A stretch of 64,000 nucleotides of DNA from an uncultured Flavobacteriales bacterium. GTDB taxonomy: Bacteria; Bacteroidota; Bacteroidia; Flavobacteriales_G; Salibacteraceae. This document shows positions 1-9,055 of the stretch, piece by piece (position 1 is the stretch's first letter; each line of letters starts with the position of its first letter). A program made the translations under genes and the position numbers. The stretch covers positions 186,001 through 250,000 of the forward strand of contig CALSRJ010000005.1 of assembly GCA_943788725.1 (NCBI GenBank), written 5' to 3'. The notes under the pieces are model-generated. The model saw only the letters and a program-made list of their open reading frames with translations. It ran no database searches and was not told the DNA's origin.

Positions 1-136
1 GGTGTGATTCGGGAGTACCCTCGCCAGTAGTGTGCTCTTCTTCATAGAACTCGATTTTCAAAAAAGGAAAATGTGAAGAGAATTCCTTTTGGACGTCTTC
101 TATGGTTGTGCTGTCTGTGATGGCAATGTCCGTCAT
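1..136 (-). CDS. Hypothetical protein, N-terminal part (cut by window edge)
   Basis: The minus-strand reading frame opens with ATG at 136 and runs without a stop to the window edge, giving 45 residues that begin MTDIAITDSTTIEDVQKEF. No signal peptide or membrane segment is visible. The pattern of alternating hydrophobic residues, followed by an acidic stretch, suggests a small soluble protein. It starts 30 bases after the stop of the gene at 167-580 on the same strand, so the two are probably co-transcribed. I do not recognise the family. Confidence 0.5.
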   Translation of the reverse strand, partial: MTDIAITDSTTIEDVQKEFSSHFPFLKIEFYEEEHTTGEGTPESH

Positions 137-166
137 GGTTTCTCGTGATATTGGCCTGATGTCTCG

Positions 167-580
167 TCACATCCACTTCACCAAGAAGCGGAGGTAATCT
201 CGTTTAAAATCCTCGACGATTGCCCTATTGGTATCGATCCTTGCTCGTAGTGGTCCATGATCCTCAAACAGGACCCTATCAACCGCTACGGGGTTCTCCT
301 CGGCGTACTTGGCTAGAAAGTGTTCGTGCTCGTTTACGTCGTGGATGAGTTGATCCATGGCATTGCCTTGGATGTACAGCTGGTTTTGGAATTTCTCGAG
401 TTCTTTCATCACCTCAATGGCCGTGTAGCGCGCTGCAACCTCTTCCAAGCGGTGCCTGAAGAACTCTAGCTCCTCCTTGAAAAATTGCATTTCCCTCACC
501 CATTGTTGGTGCTCAAAATGGAGATCGTCAATGTGCATCCGAGTCGCGCGCTCTTCCTTGGTCAGCTGTTCGTTTTTCAT
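167..580 (-). CDS. Hypothetical coiled-coil protein
   Basis: This encodes 137 residues from the ATG at 580, whose protein starts MKNEQLTKEERATRMHIDD. An upstream in-frame start at 628 would add a hydrophobic, unlikely extension (MREVMFYAFGYGLLCV), so I prefer the inner start. The protein is highly charged and almost wholly helical, with long runs of Glu, Lys, Gln and His and heptad-like spacing of Leu, Phe and Val, which suggests a coiled coil. It has no signal peptide. It lies upstream of the partial gene at 1-136 and is divergent from aspS. The family and function are unknown to me. Confidence 0.6.
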   Translation of the reverse strand: MKNEQLTKEERATRMHIDDLHFEHQQWVREMQFFKEELEFFRHRLEEVAARYTAIEVMKELEKFQNQLYIQGNAMDQLIHDVNEHEHFLAKYAEENPVAVDRVLFEDHGPLRARIDTNRAIVEDFKRDYLRFLVKWM

Positions 581-723
581 TACACAAAGGAGGCCATATC
601 CAAAAGCGTAAAACATGACCTCCCTCACGCCTGAATTTGATTTGACTCACAGCGAATTATCTGGAGTCTAGCCTCCTTCAACAGATTGGTATGCGTTACC
701 TTCGCGCCCTCAAATCAGGAGTT

Positions 724-2475
724 ATGTTCAGAACGCATACGAACGGGGAATTACGCCTCGAACATGTGGGTATATCAGTGACCCTCGCCGGGTGGGTACA
801 ACGAGCGCGCAACATGGGAGGCATGACCTTCATAGACCTACGCGATCGATATGGGATCACCCAATTGGGATTTAACATTGAGAAGAACCAAGACCTATGT
901 GAGCAAGCACGAAAGCTAGGGCGGGAATTTGTCATTCAGATTGAAGGGAAGGTCATTGAGCGTGAAAGCAAGAACAAGCAACTGCCTACTGGAGAGATCG
1001 AGATCGAAGTAAAGTCTCTGACCGTTCTCAATGGGTCTGAAGTGCCACCCTTTACGATTGAAGACGAGACCGACGGCGGCGAAGAGATTCGCATGAAGTA
1101 CAGGTACCTCGACTTGCGCAGAACACCCCTGAGAAAGAATTTGGAGTTGCGTCACCAGCTTGCCATTGAAACGAGAAAGTTTTTGGACGGACTGCAATTC
1201 ATGGAGATCGAGACTCCCTACTTAATCAAGTCTACACCCGAAGGAGCACGTGATTTCGTAGTGCCTTCTCGGATGAATGAAGGACAGTTTTACGCCTTGC
1301 CGCAATCGCCACAGACGTTTAAGCAATTGCTTATGATCAGTGGATATGACCGCTATTTCCAGGTAGTGCGCTGCTTCCGCGATGAAGACTTGAGGGCTGA
1401 CCGTCAACCGGAGTTTACCCAGATCGACTGCGAAATGGCGTTTGTAGAGCAAGAAGATATTTTGAACACGTTCGAGGGACTTGTACGGCATTTGTTTTTG
1501 GCGGTAAAAGGAATCGAGCTCCCTGCCTTCCAGCGCATGACCTATGCAGAAGCCATGAAGCGCTATGGCTCTGACAAACCTGACCTGCGTTTTGGAATGG
1601 AGTTCGTGGAGATGAATGATGTCTGTCAGAACCAAGGATTTCAGGTCTTTGACGACGCGGAATTGGTGGTTGGCATTTGCGCCGAAGGGGCGGGTGAGTT
1701 TACGCGCAAGCAACTCGACGGCTTAACCGATTTTGTAAAAAGACCTCAAGTAGGAGCCAAAGGATTGATCTATTGCAAGGTCAATGAAGACGGTAGTTTC
1801 AAGAGCTCCGTTGACAAATTCTTTGACCATGAAAAATTGGCTGCGTGGGCATCTAAAGCAGGGGCAAAAGCGGGCGACTTGCTCCTACTCCTCGCCGGAA
1901 ATGCGCATACCACGCGCAAGCAAATGAATGAGCTTCGCTTGCATATGGGTGAATTGCTCGGCCTTCGCACCAAGGATGTTTATGCCCCGATGTGGGTGGT
2001 CGATTTCCCCTTGTTGGAGTGGGATGAGGAGTCGAAGCGTTTTTATGCGATGCACCACCCTTTTACAGCGCCTAAACCGGAGCACATTGACCTCTTGGAC
2101 TCTGATCCGGCGAGCGTAAATGCGAACGCTTATGACATGGTGATCAATGGCGTAGAATTGGGGGGAGGATCCATTCGAATTCACGACCAGGCTTTACAAG
2201 CGAAGATGTTCAAGATTTTGGGGTTCTCAGACGAAGAAGCACAGAAGCAATTTGGTTTCTTGATGAGTGCGTTTCGTTATGGAGCGCCGCCCCACGGTGG
2301 AATCGCGTTTGGATTTGATCGTTTGGCGGCGATGTTTGGCGGCACAGATAGCATCCGTGATTACATCGCCTTTCCCAAGAACAATTCCGGTCGTGACCTG
2401 ATGATCGATACGCCATCCACCATCAGCCAGGAGCAATTAGAAGAACTGCACCTGAAAGTCCAACTCGAATCCTAA
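724..2475 (+). CDS. aspS: Aspartyl-tRNA synthetase
   Basis: A 583-residue class II aminoacyl-tRNA synthetase that charges tRNA-Asp in the cytoplasm. The N-terminal OB-fold anticodon-binding domain covers about residues 1-135 ([20 protein letters not shown]). Class II motif 2 is [18 protein letters not shown] near residue 217 and motif 3 is [15 protein letters not shown] near 529. A GAD insertion domain lies between them, as in the bacterial type. The length is normal. I place the start at the ATG at 724 ([15 protein letters not shown]), the conserved N-terminus of the family; the ATG at 691 would add eleven unconserved residues. The next gene begins 10 bases after its stop, so aspS probably leads a three-gene transcript with the ClC channel and pfkA. 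Confidence 0.96.
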   Translation: MFRTHTNGELRLEHVGISVTLAGWVQRARNMGGMTFIDLRDRYGITQLGFNIEKNQDLCEQARKLGREFVIQIEGKVIERESKNKQLPTGEIEIEVKSLTVLNGSEVPPFTIEDETDGGEEIRMKYRYLDLRRTPLRKNLELRHQLAIETRKFLDGLQFMEIETPYLIKSTPEGARDFVVPSRMNEGQFYALPQSPQTFKQLLMISGYDRYFQVVRCFRDEDLRADRQPEFTQIDCEMAFVEQEDILNTFEGLVRHLFLAVKGIELPAFQRMTYAEAMKRYGSDKPDLRFGMEFVEMNDVCQNQGFQVFDDAELVVGICAEGAGEFTRKQLDGLTDFVKRPQVGAKGLIYCKVNEDGSFKSSVDKFFDHEKLAAWASKAGAKAGDLLLLLAGNAHTTRKQMNELRLHMGELLGLRTKDVYAPMWVVDFPLLEWDEESKRFYAMHHPFTAPKPEHIDLLDSDPASVNANAYDMVINGVELGGGSIRIHDQALQAKMFKILGFSDEEAQKQFGFLMSAFRYGAPPHGGIAFGFDRLAAMFGGTDSIRDYIAFPKNNSGRDLMIDTPSTISQEQLEELHLKVQLES

Positions 2476-2485
2476 ACTTTGTAGG

Positions 2486-4333
2486 GTGTCAAAGGCATCC
2501 GATTTTATCGGCCGAACGCGTACTCAGGTAGACCCCTACCTCCGGGAGGCAAATTCTAAATGGGCAAAATCCATCCTCTTTTTCAACGAGTGGAGAAAGG
2601 ACCGCCTCAGTGAACGACAGTTTACTTATCTCTTGGCAATCCTTGTCGGATTCCTTTCCGGCATTGTCGCGTTGACTATCAAGAACACCGTGCATGTTGT
2701 TGAGTACGTTCTGACCAAGAGCTTCTTTCAACGCTATGAGTTTGTCTTGTACATCGTTTATCCCTTGGTGGGGATATTGCTGGCTCAATGGTTCATTCGC
2801 AAAGTGGTCAAGCAGAAAGTAAATCATGGAATTCCAAACACCTTGCATGCCATTTCGAAAAAGAACAGCCTCGTACGAAAGCATAACCTCTATTCATCGA
2901 TCGTCAGCGCAGCGCTGACAGTAGGATTTGGTGGAAGTGCCGGTTTGGAGGGCCCAACGGTAGGCACTACCTCGGCTTGGGGTGCGAATTTGGGAACCCT
3001 TTTCAAGCTGCCCTACAAGACTAGAACCTTGCTGATTGGTTGTGCGGCGAGTGGCGCGATGGCAGCACTTTTCAATGCACCGGTGGCAGCGATTGTCTTC
3101 TCGATCGAGGTGATCATGTTGGATTTGACTACTGCCTCACTGATTCCTTTACTCTTGGCCAGCGCATCTGCTGCAATTACTTCTCAATTTTTTCTCGGAG
3201 ACGACATTCTGTTTCATTTCGACATTACCGAAGAAGTGCGGTTTACGCACATTCCATATTATGTGGGTCTTGGTGTTTTTACCGGAATTGCGTCCATGTT
3301 TTTCTATCGAACGTACACCTCTATCAGCAAAGTTTTCGACCGCATGAAAAGACAACGAAGCAAGACGGTCATTGCCGGAACTTTGTTGGGATTGCTACTC
3401 TTTTTGCTGCCTCCACTTTATGGAGAAGGATACCAAACGATCAATTCAATCATTGAAGGAAGACCTTTCGAGGTATTGGCAGATTCTTTATTTGAAGAAT
3501 ATACGGGCAATGTTTTGGTGCTGCTGATCTTTGTTCTTGGGCTAGGCTTGTTCAAGGTAGTGGCTACCACCTTGACGTTTCGGGCGGGGGGGATCGGCGG
3601 AACCTTTGCGCCGACCTTGTTCATGGGGGCGATGTTTGGATTCTTTTTCGCGCGCAGTATCAATCACTTTGGATTGGGGGAATTGCCAGAGAGCAATTTC
3701 ACACTGGTAGCAATGGCCGGGTTGATGGCGGGGAACCTACACGCGCCTTTGATGGCGATCTTCTTGATAGCAGAGATTACGGGAGGGTATGAATTGTTTC
3801 TTCCGCTGATGCTGACGGCTTCCATTTCTTTTTTGACGGTAAAGCAATTCATTCCGCACAGCATTTACACAGCGCAGTTGGCGCGGCGCGGCGAGCTCAT
3901 TACCCACGACAAGGATCAAGCGGTATTGACCTTGATGAAACTTCATCGGGAAATTGAAACCGACTTCTTGACCGTTGGGGCATATGACAAATTGGGCGAA
4001 TTGGTGAAGGTAATTTCGAAATCCAAACGCAACTTGTTTCCGGTCTTGGACGATAAGCGCAATTTTATTGGCGTAGTGGACCTCAACGAGGTTCGACATG
4101 TCATATTCAACCAGCAATTGTACGAGACTACGTTTGTGCACGACCTGATGAATGACGCCCCAGAATATGTCCGGAAGGAAGATACCATGGACATGGTAAT
4201 GAATAAATTTGAGACCAGCGGAGCATGGAATCTGCCCGTCTTGGACGATCAAGGCCATTACATCGGATTTGTGTCTAAGTCGAAGCTCTTCAGTGCGTAT
4301 CGAGGAATGTTGAAGGAATTCTACTCAGAGTAA
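2486..4333 (+). CDS. ClC-family chloride channel/antiporter with CBS pair
   Basis: A 615-residue membrane protein of the voltage-gated chloride channel (ClC) family. The membrane domain covers about residues 45-440. The selectivity motifs are visible: NHGIPNTL, GSAGLEGPTVG with the gating glutamate position near residue 153, and GGIGGTFAPTLFMGA near 370. Two CBS domains follow (about 470-525 and 545-610) and usually bind adenine nucleotides to regulate transport. The start codon is GTG at 2486. The stop overlaps the pfkA start (TAATG), so the two are translationally coupled. Whether it is a channel or a proton/chloride exchanger cannot be settled from the sequence. Confidence 0.92.
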   Translation: MSKASDFIGRTRTQVDPYLREANSKWAKSILFFNEWRKDRLSERQFTYLLAILVGFLSGIVALTIKNTVHVVEYVLTKSFFQRYEFVLYIVYPLVGILLAQWFIRKVVKQKVNHGIPNTLHAISKKNSLVRKHNLYSSIVSAALTVGFGGSAGLEGPTVGTTSAWGANLGTLFKLPYKTRTLLIGCAASGAMAALFNAPVAAIVFSIEVIMLDLTTASLIPLLLASASAAITSQFFLGDDILFHFDITEEVRFTHIPYYVGLGVFTGIASMFFYRTYTSISKVFDRMKRQRSKTVIAGTLLGLLLFLLPPLYGEGYQTINSIIEGRPFEVLADSLFEEYTGNVLVLLIFVLGLGLFKVVATTLTFRAGGIGGTFAPTLFMGAMFGFFFARSINHFGLGELPESNFTLVAMAGLMAGNLHAPLMAIFLIAEITGGYELFLPLMLTASISFLTVKQFIPHSIYTAQLARRGELITHDKDQAVLTLMKLHREIETDFLTVGAYDKLGELVKVISKSKRNLFPVLDDKRNFIGVVDLNEVRHVIFNQQLYETTFVHDLMNDAPEYVRKEDTMDMVMNKFETSGAWNLPVLDDQGHYIGFVSKSKLFSAYRGMLKEFYSE

Positions 4334-5313
4334 TGGGAGAGATTAAACACATAGGCGTATTGACGTCTGGAGGGGATGCCCCGGGAATGAATGCCGCCAT
4401 TCGTGCGGTTGCTCGCAACGCCATTTTTCACGGCATGAAGGTCTCCGGGATCTTTCACGGTTACAATGGAATGGTCAACGGCGAAATTGAGGAGTTAACC
4501 TTGCGCAGTGTTGGGAAGATCATTTCATACGGTGGCACAATGCTCAAAAGTTCCAGGAGCGAAGAGTTCCGAACCAAAGAAGGAAGGAAAAAGGCCTTTG
4601 ACCATGTTCGGGAACATGAGATTGACGCCTTGGTCGTGATTGGTGGCGACGGCTCCATGCGAGGAGCGAAGATTTTTCAGGAGGAGTATGATATACCGGT
4701 GATTGGTTTGCCTGGCACCATTGATAACGACCTCTTTGGCACTGATTTTACCATTGGTTTTGACACGGCGGTGAACGTGGCGATGGAGTGTGTGGACAAA
4801 ATCCGGGATACGGCGACCTCTCATGATCGTTTGTTTTTGGTGGAGGTGATGGGCAGGGATACGGGTCACATTGCACTGCGTACTTCGGTAGCCAGCGGGG
4901 CTGTTGCGGTGCTCATGCCTGAAGACCCCATGACCATTGAAGAATTGTACGATCACTTGATGTACTTAAAGTCGAACAAGAAGAGCTCGAGCATCATCAT
5001 CGTAGCCGAGGGCAATCCGAATGGCGACGCTTACGAGGTGGCCACTAAGCTGAAGGAAATGAAGGCCGATTATGACACCCGTGTGACGGTTTTGGGCCAC
5101 ATCCAACGCGGTGGGTCTCCTACGGCGAGTGATCGCATCAGGGCAGCGGAAATGGGCGCGCACGCCATCGAGTGTTTGCTCGAAGGCAAGAGAGGCGTGA
5201 TGGTGGGCATCATCAACCAGAAATTGGTGCTGACGCCGATCGATAAGGCGGTGAACATGCGCTCCGGATTTGATCAGGAGCTGTATCGGATCTCTACGCA
5301 GTTGTCTCGTTGA
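4333..5313 (+). CDS. pfkA: ATP-dependent 6-phosphofructokinase
   Basis: A 326-residue family A phosphofructokinase that phosphorylates fructose 6-phosphate at the committed step of Embden-Meyerhof glycolysis. Visible motifs are the N-terminal nucleotide loop SGGDAPGMNAAIRAV, the GGDGSMRGA glycine loop whose glycine is typical of ATP-dependent rather than pyrophosphate-dependent enzymes, the catalytic PGTIDNDLFGTD, and substrate-binding MGRDTGHIAL. The length is normal for the bacterial enzyme. The ATG overlaps the stop of the ClC gene. The window also encodes fbp and a full Entner-Doudoroff operon, so the cell has both glucose routes and the gluconeogenic bypass. Confidence 0.96.
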   Translation: MGEIKHIGVLTSGGDAPGMNAAIRAVARNAIFHGMKVSGIFHGYNGMVNGEIEELTLRSVGKIISYGGTMLKSSRSEEFRTKEGRKKAFDHVREHEIDALVVIGGDGSMRGAKIFQEEYDIPVIGLPGTIDNDLFGTDFTIGFDTAVNVAMECVDKIRDTATSHDRLFLVEVMGRDTGHIALRTSVASGAVAVLMPEDPMTIEELYDHLMYLKSNKKSSSIIIVAEGNPNGDAYEVATKLKEMKADYDTRVTVLGHIQRGGSPTASDRIRAAEMGAHAIECLLEGKRGVMVGIINQKLVLTPIDKAVNMRSGFDQELYRISTQLSR

Positions 5314-5347
5314 CAACATTCCTGAAAAAGCACTTACCATCGCGTGA

Positions 5348-5415
5348 GGGCTATCCGCTCTACTCCTCCGCGCCCTGAAGGAGTTCAGGGCGCGGAGGAG
5401 TAGAGCGGATAGCCC
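5348..5415. repeat. Long perfect palindrome (32-base arms, 4-base loop)
   Basis: Arms 5348-5379 and 5384-5415 are perfect reverse complements around the loop GGAG. The arm carries GGGCTATCCGCTCTACTCC. A further short inverted repeat, CCCGACTTGTCGGGG, follows at about 5419-5433. It lies between convergent pfkA and HPPD. There is no T-run directly after it, so it does not look like a simple intrinsic terminator. AGCGGATAGCCC-type palindromes recur in intergenic regions of many Bacteroidota as I recall, so this is probably one copy of a dispersed REP-like element. That classification is inference, and there is only one copy in this window. Confidence 0.8.
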
Positions 5416-5494
5416 GGTCCCGACTTGTCGGGGCACGCCCAACACCTGAAAAACATCGTCGATCAGGCATCTTTAGCGGGCATGCATAGGGTCA

Positions 5495-5526
5495 AAGAAA
5501 AAGCCCTCCCGCAAAACGAAAGGGCT
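5495..5526 (-). terminator. Intrinsic terminator of the HPPD gene
   Basis: Read on the minus strand, the stem AGCCCT (5526-5521) and AGGGCT (5507-5502) enclose a 13-base loop and run into TTTTTCTTT. It lies 37 bases beyond the HPPD stop codon. Confidence 0.6.
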
Positions 5527-5562
5527 CTACCTTACTGTGTTAGTGGTGTAAGGGTCAAATAC

Positions 5563-6714
5563 TTATAGCGTTCCTCGGATACCTTGTTCGTGCTCGATAG
5601 CTTCAAACAATGCCTTGAAGTTTCCTTTGCCGAAGCTCCACGCTCCTTTGCGCTGGATGATCTCGAAGAACATGGTGGGACGGTCCACTACTGGCTTTGT
5701 AAAGAGCTGCAGTAGGTAACCTTCGTCATCCCGGTCTACCAAGATTCCGTGTTTTTTAATCACTTCTATGTCTTCATCGATGTCGCCTACGCGCTCCTTT
5801 AGGTCGTCGTAATACGAATCTGGGACGTAGAGGAATTCAACACCGCGATCGCGCATTTGCGATACGGTATCAACGATATCATCGGTAGCCACGGCGATGT
5901 GCTGCACGCCTGCCCCTTTGTAGAAATCGATGTATTCCTCAATCTGAGATTTTTTCTTGCCTTCTGCGGGCTCATTGATCGGGAATTTGATGCGGCCGTT
6001 TCCGTTGCTCATCACCTTACTCATCAAGGCTGTGTACTCGGTTGAAATGTCTTTGTCATCAAAGGTGACGATCTGTGCAAAGCCCATGACTTTGGCATAG
6101 AAATCTACCCAGGTGTTCATTTGCCCCCAGTCTACGTTGCCCACCATGTGGTCGATGTACTTGAGGCCTACTTCGCTTGGATTGTAATGTGATTCCCACT
6201 TCTTGAAACCGGGCAGGAAGGTGCCCTTGTATTCATTGCGCTCTACAAAGATGTGCACGGTCTCGCCGTAGGTGTAGATGCCCGAGCGGACCACAAATCC
6301 GTTGTCGTCTTCTTCGCGCGTTGGTTCCATGTAGGACTTGGCTCCGCGCTTGGTGGTTTCTTCCCAGGCCTTGGTTGCGTCTTCTACCCAAAGGGCGACC
6401 ACTTTGACACCGTCGCCGTGCTTGTCGAGGTGCTCGTTCATCCACCCTCCGGGCTCAAGTGGAGTGGTAAGGACCAGGCGAATCTTGTCTTGTTGAAGGA
6501 CGTACGATACGCGGTCTTTCACGCCAGTCTCTAGGCCTGCATACGCCAGGGACTGGAATCCAAAGGCTGTTTTATAAAAAAGGGCGGATTGCTTGGCGTT
6601 TCCTACGATAAGTTCGACGTAGTCTGTTCCAAGTAGTGGAAGAAAATCTTCCGCGTCTTCAAAGATTTTGTCGGTGCCGTAGCGCACGTTATCTTTTTTC
6701 TTGATTGTTTCCAT
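5563..6714 (-). CDS. hppD: 4-hydroxyphenylpyruvate dioxygenase
   Basis: A 383-residue Fe(II) dioxygenase that converts 4-hydroxyphenylpyruvate to homogentisate in tyrosine breakdown. It has two vicinal-oxygen-chelate (glyoxalase-like) domains, at about residues 25-165 and 180-345. The expected metal ligands are His189 (YIDHMVGNV), His272 (GVQHIAVATDD) and Glu351 (FFEIIQRKG). The length fits the family. I use the ATG at 6714; an in-frame TTG at 6723 is possible. Homogentisate dioxygenase lies just upstream on the same strand, 90 bases away, so the two consecutive pathway steps are encoded side by side. Confidence 0.96.
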   Translation of the reverse strand: METIKKKDNVRYGTDKIFEDAEDFLPLLGTDYVELIVGNAKQSALFYKTAFGFQSLAYAGLETGVKDRVSYVLQQDKIRLVLTTPLEPGGWMNEHLDKHGDGVKVVALWVEDATKAWEETTKRGAKSYMEPTREEDDNGFVVRSGIYTYGETVHIFVERNEYKGTFLPGFKKWESHYNPSEVGLKYIDHMVGNVDWGQMNTWVDFYAKVMGFAQIVTFDDKDISTEYTALMSKVMSNGNGRIKFPINEPAEGKKKSQIEEYIDFYKGAGVQHIAVATDDIVDTVSQMRDRGVEFLYVPDSYYDDLKERVGDIDEDIEVIKKHGILVDRDDEGYLLQLFTKPVVDRPTMFFEIIQRKGAWSFGKGNFKALFEAIEHEQGIRGTL

Positions 6715-6804
6715 TATGTTCAAATTAGACGATGAGAAAATTAGACAATCAGATGATATTTCTCCGTTTTTCTCAAGTTGATCTATGCTTTATTGAAAGG
6801 TTGT

Positions 6805-7962
6805 TTATTCGACCCACGATTTCCAGTAGGTCTCATCATTGATTTCCAGGGCTTGTTTGGTAATCTTGAGCGGGGCAAAGGTGTCGACCATTACCGCTAG
6901 TTCAAGGGTTTCCTTTTGGCCGATGCTTCGTTCCATGGCGCCAGGGTGTGGACCGTGTGGAATGCCAGCTGGGTGCAAGGAAATGAACCCTTTTTCGACG
7001 TGGTCGCGGCTCATAAAGTCACCGTCCACGTAATAAAGTACCTCGTCCGAGTCGATGTTACTGTGGTTGTAAGGAGCTGGAATGGCTTTGGGGTGATAAT
7101 CGTACAACCGCGGCACGAAGGAACAAACCACAAAACTGGTGGTTTCGAAGGTTTGGTGGATGGGCGGTGGCTGGTGGATGCGTCCTGTGAGTGGTTCAAA
7201 GTCGTGTATGCTGAAAGCGTACGGAAAGTTGAATCCGTCCCAGCCTACTACATCAAACGGATGCCGATCATAATGCAAGGTGTGGAGCATGTCCTGCTTC
7301 TTGACCTTCATGATGAATTCGCCTTTTTCGTCGTGTGTCTCCAGCTCACTCGGCGGTCGCATGTCGCGCTCGCAGAAGGGGGAGTGTTCCAACAATTGTC
7401 CAAACCAATTGCGGTAACGTTTGGGCGTATAAATAGGCTGACGTGATTCTACAATAAAGAGTCGGTTGTCTGCTGTGTCAAACTGGATCTGATAGATCAT
7501 TCCACGTGGTACGATCAGGTAGTCGCCGTATTTAAAGTCGATGTTTCCGACCAAGGTGCGGAGCTTGCCGGTTCCTTTGTGGATGAAGATCATCTCGTCG
7601 CTATCGGCGTTCTTGTAGAAGTATTCGGTCAGCGATTGGGTTGGCGAGGAAAGGATGATTTGCACATCGTTGTTGACCAATACGGGGATGCGACTCTTGA
7701 TGTAATCTGCTTCTGGCTTGACATGCCAGCCTCGCAGCATGCGCGAAGTCATGTTGTTGCTCACCGCGATTTCCGGGGCCATGCTTACGGGTTCACCGAG
7801 AGACGTGACGCGCGTTGGTGCGTGGACGTGGTAGAGGTTGCTGGACATTCCGTCGAAGCCGACGGTTCCAAAAAGCTGTTCCTGGTAAAGCTCACCGTTC
7901 TCTTGGCGAAACTGGGTGTGACGCTTAGGTGGGATCTTTCCGAGTTTGTGATAGAATGGCAT
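6805..7962 (-). CDS. hmgA: Homogentisate 1,2-dioxygenase
   Basis: A 385-residue cupin-fold Fe(II) dioxygenase that opens the ring of homogentisate to maleylacetoacetate. The N-terminus MPFYHKLGKIPPKRHTQF and the C-terminal metal-site stretch SLHPAGIPHGPHPGAMERS are characteristic. It is shorter than the roughly 430-residue proteobacterial and eukaryotic enzymes, which is usual for Bacteroidota members. It is transcribed before HPPD. A good -7 element (TACCTTTG) lies 20 bases upstream of its ATG. No fumarylacetoacetase gene is present in the window. Confidence 0.93.
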   Translation of the reverse strand: MPFYHKLGKIPPKRHTQFRQENGELYQEQLFGTVGFDGMSSNLYHVHAPTRVTSLGEPVSMAPEIAVSNNMTSRMLRGWHVKPEADYIKSRIPVLVNNDVQIILSSPTQSLTEYFYKNADSDEMIFIHKGTGKLRTLVGNIDFKYGDYLIVPRGMIYQIQFDTADNRLFIVESRQPIYTPKRYRNWFGQLLEHSPFCERDMRPPSELETHDEKGEFIMKVKKQDMLHTLHYDRHPFDVVGWDGFNFPYAFSIHDFEPLTGRIHQPPPIHQTFETTSFVVCSFVPRLYDYHPKAIPAPYNHSNIDSDEVLYYVDGDFMSRDHVEKGFISLHPAGIPHGPHPGAMERSIGQKETLELAVMVDTFAPLKITKQALEINDETYWKSWVE

Positions 7963-7982
7963 ATGCTGTGGTTTCTGAGCGG

Positions 7983-7990
7983 CAAAGGTA
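7983..7990 (-). promoter_or_regulatory. -7 promoter element upstream of hmgA
   Basis: On the minus strand TACCTTTG matches the Bacteroidota -7 consensus TAnnTTTG exactly and lies 20 bases before the hmgA ATG. I see no clear -33 TTTG at the usual distance. Confidence 0.5.
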
Positions 7991-8118
7991 TAAAGAGTGG
8001 GAGGTTCGACTAGGTTCTAGCTCAGGGTATTTCCTGTTGAAAGTCAGTTCACATTGCGTTGTTCTTAAGAATGAAGCCACTGGGTAGAGGCAGCGCCTCT
8101 TCCAGATAGCTTAGCGGT

Positions 8119-9054
8119 ATGAGAACAACCCTGCTCTTGTTGCTTGTGGTGTCGACCTTGACGGGGCAAGCGCAAAAGAAATACGGCCCCACGAATGATT
8201 CGTTGTACCTGGGATTTTATCGGGACAGCATTGCTATGTTGGAGCGACCAAATTTGCTCATCATCCCTTTTCATCCGGATCGGTATATGAGCGAGGTGGA
8301 TCAGGACATCGCCAAAGGCACATCGTATACCTACCAGCATACGCGTGGCTTTTTTAGGAAAGGATTGGACAACGCGATGATCATTGCGGCGAAGCAGTAC
8401 AACGACTATGTGAACTTGCATGCGGATGATCCGGTATTGAACAAGGACTTGGACTTTACTTACAAGGTGACCCGTTATCGGGTGGAGCCGTATGCTCCGC
8501 CAGTAATCCTGGATGACCAAGGGTTCAAGAAGAAATTGGCCGATTATTGGATCAAGTTGCAAGGTGAGATTACCCCAGAGCCTGAGCCGGGCACAAGGAT
8601 TGAAAAGGGGCAATTGGTGACGGTGGAGGACCATCGTGAATTGATTACTCGCACGGAGATGCTGAATCCGATTTTGGTGGATTCCCTAACACCGAAGTAC
8701 GAGGCAGACTACTATGTTTTTGTAAGCGAAGTAGACATGATGATTGCGACGACGAACCAGCAGGCTTTGGCGTCTGACAACTATGGGCGAATGATTTCAG
8801 CCCATTTTACTGTGATGGACAAGGAAGGCAACGAGCTGTTCTCCTTGATTAAGAAGGAGCCGTTCTCTTCGCGTGAAAACGACCTGGAAAACATCATTCG
8901 CAATCACTATTTGCCCTTGGGCTATGAGATCATTTACGCGATTGATAGCTATCGGTTCTTGCAATCGGGCTTGACACCGTTGACGGAAGCGGAGACTGAA
9001 ATCGCGAAGAACAAGTCGCGTTTCAATTTACCAACTTTGCAGAAATTCAAGTAG
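8119..9054 (+). CDS. Secreted hypothetical protein
   Basis: A 311-residue protein with a signal peptide (MRTTLLLLLVVSTLTGQAQ) and no later membrane segment, so probably periplasmic or secreted. The mature part is mixed alpha/beta and contains LITRTEMLNPILVDSLTPKY and FVSEVDMMIATTNQQALASD, with no cysteines and no known catalytic motif that I can identify. One base separates its stop from the fbp start, so the two are surely co-transcribed. A 6-base-arm hairpin (8086-8100) lies in its leader. I do not recognise the family. Confidence 0.75.
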   Translation: MRTTLLLLLVVSTLTGQAQKKYGPTNDSLYLGFYRDSIAMLERPNLLIIPFHPDRYMSEVDQDIAKGTSYTYQHTRGFFRKGLDNAMIIAAKQYNDYVNLHADDPVLNKDLDFTYKVTRYRVEPYAPPVILDDQGFKKKLADYWIKLQGEITPEPEPGTRIEKGQLVTVEDHRELITRTEMLNPILVDSLTPKYEADYYVFVSEVDMMIATTNQQALASDNYGRMISAHFTVMDKEGNELFSLIKKEPFSSRENDLENIIRNHYLPLGYEIIYAIDSYRFLQSGLTPLTEAETEIAKNKSRFNLPTLQKFK

Positions 9055-9055
9055 C

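Noticed and set aside
8086-8100. Hairpin AGAGGC-AGC-GCCTCT in front of the gene at 8119
   Set aside because: Six-base arms without a T-run, 18 bases before a start codon; too short to call a terminator or riboswitch.
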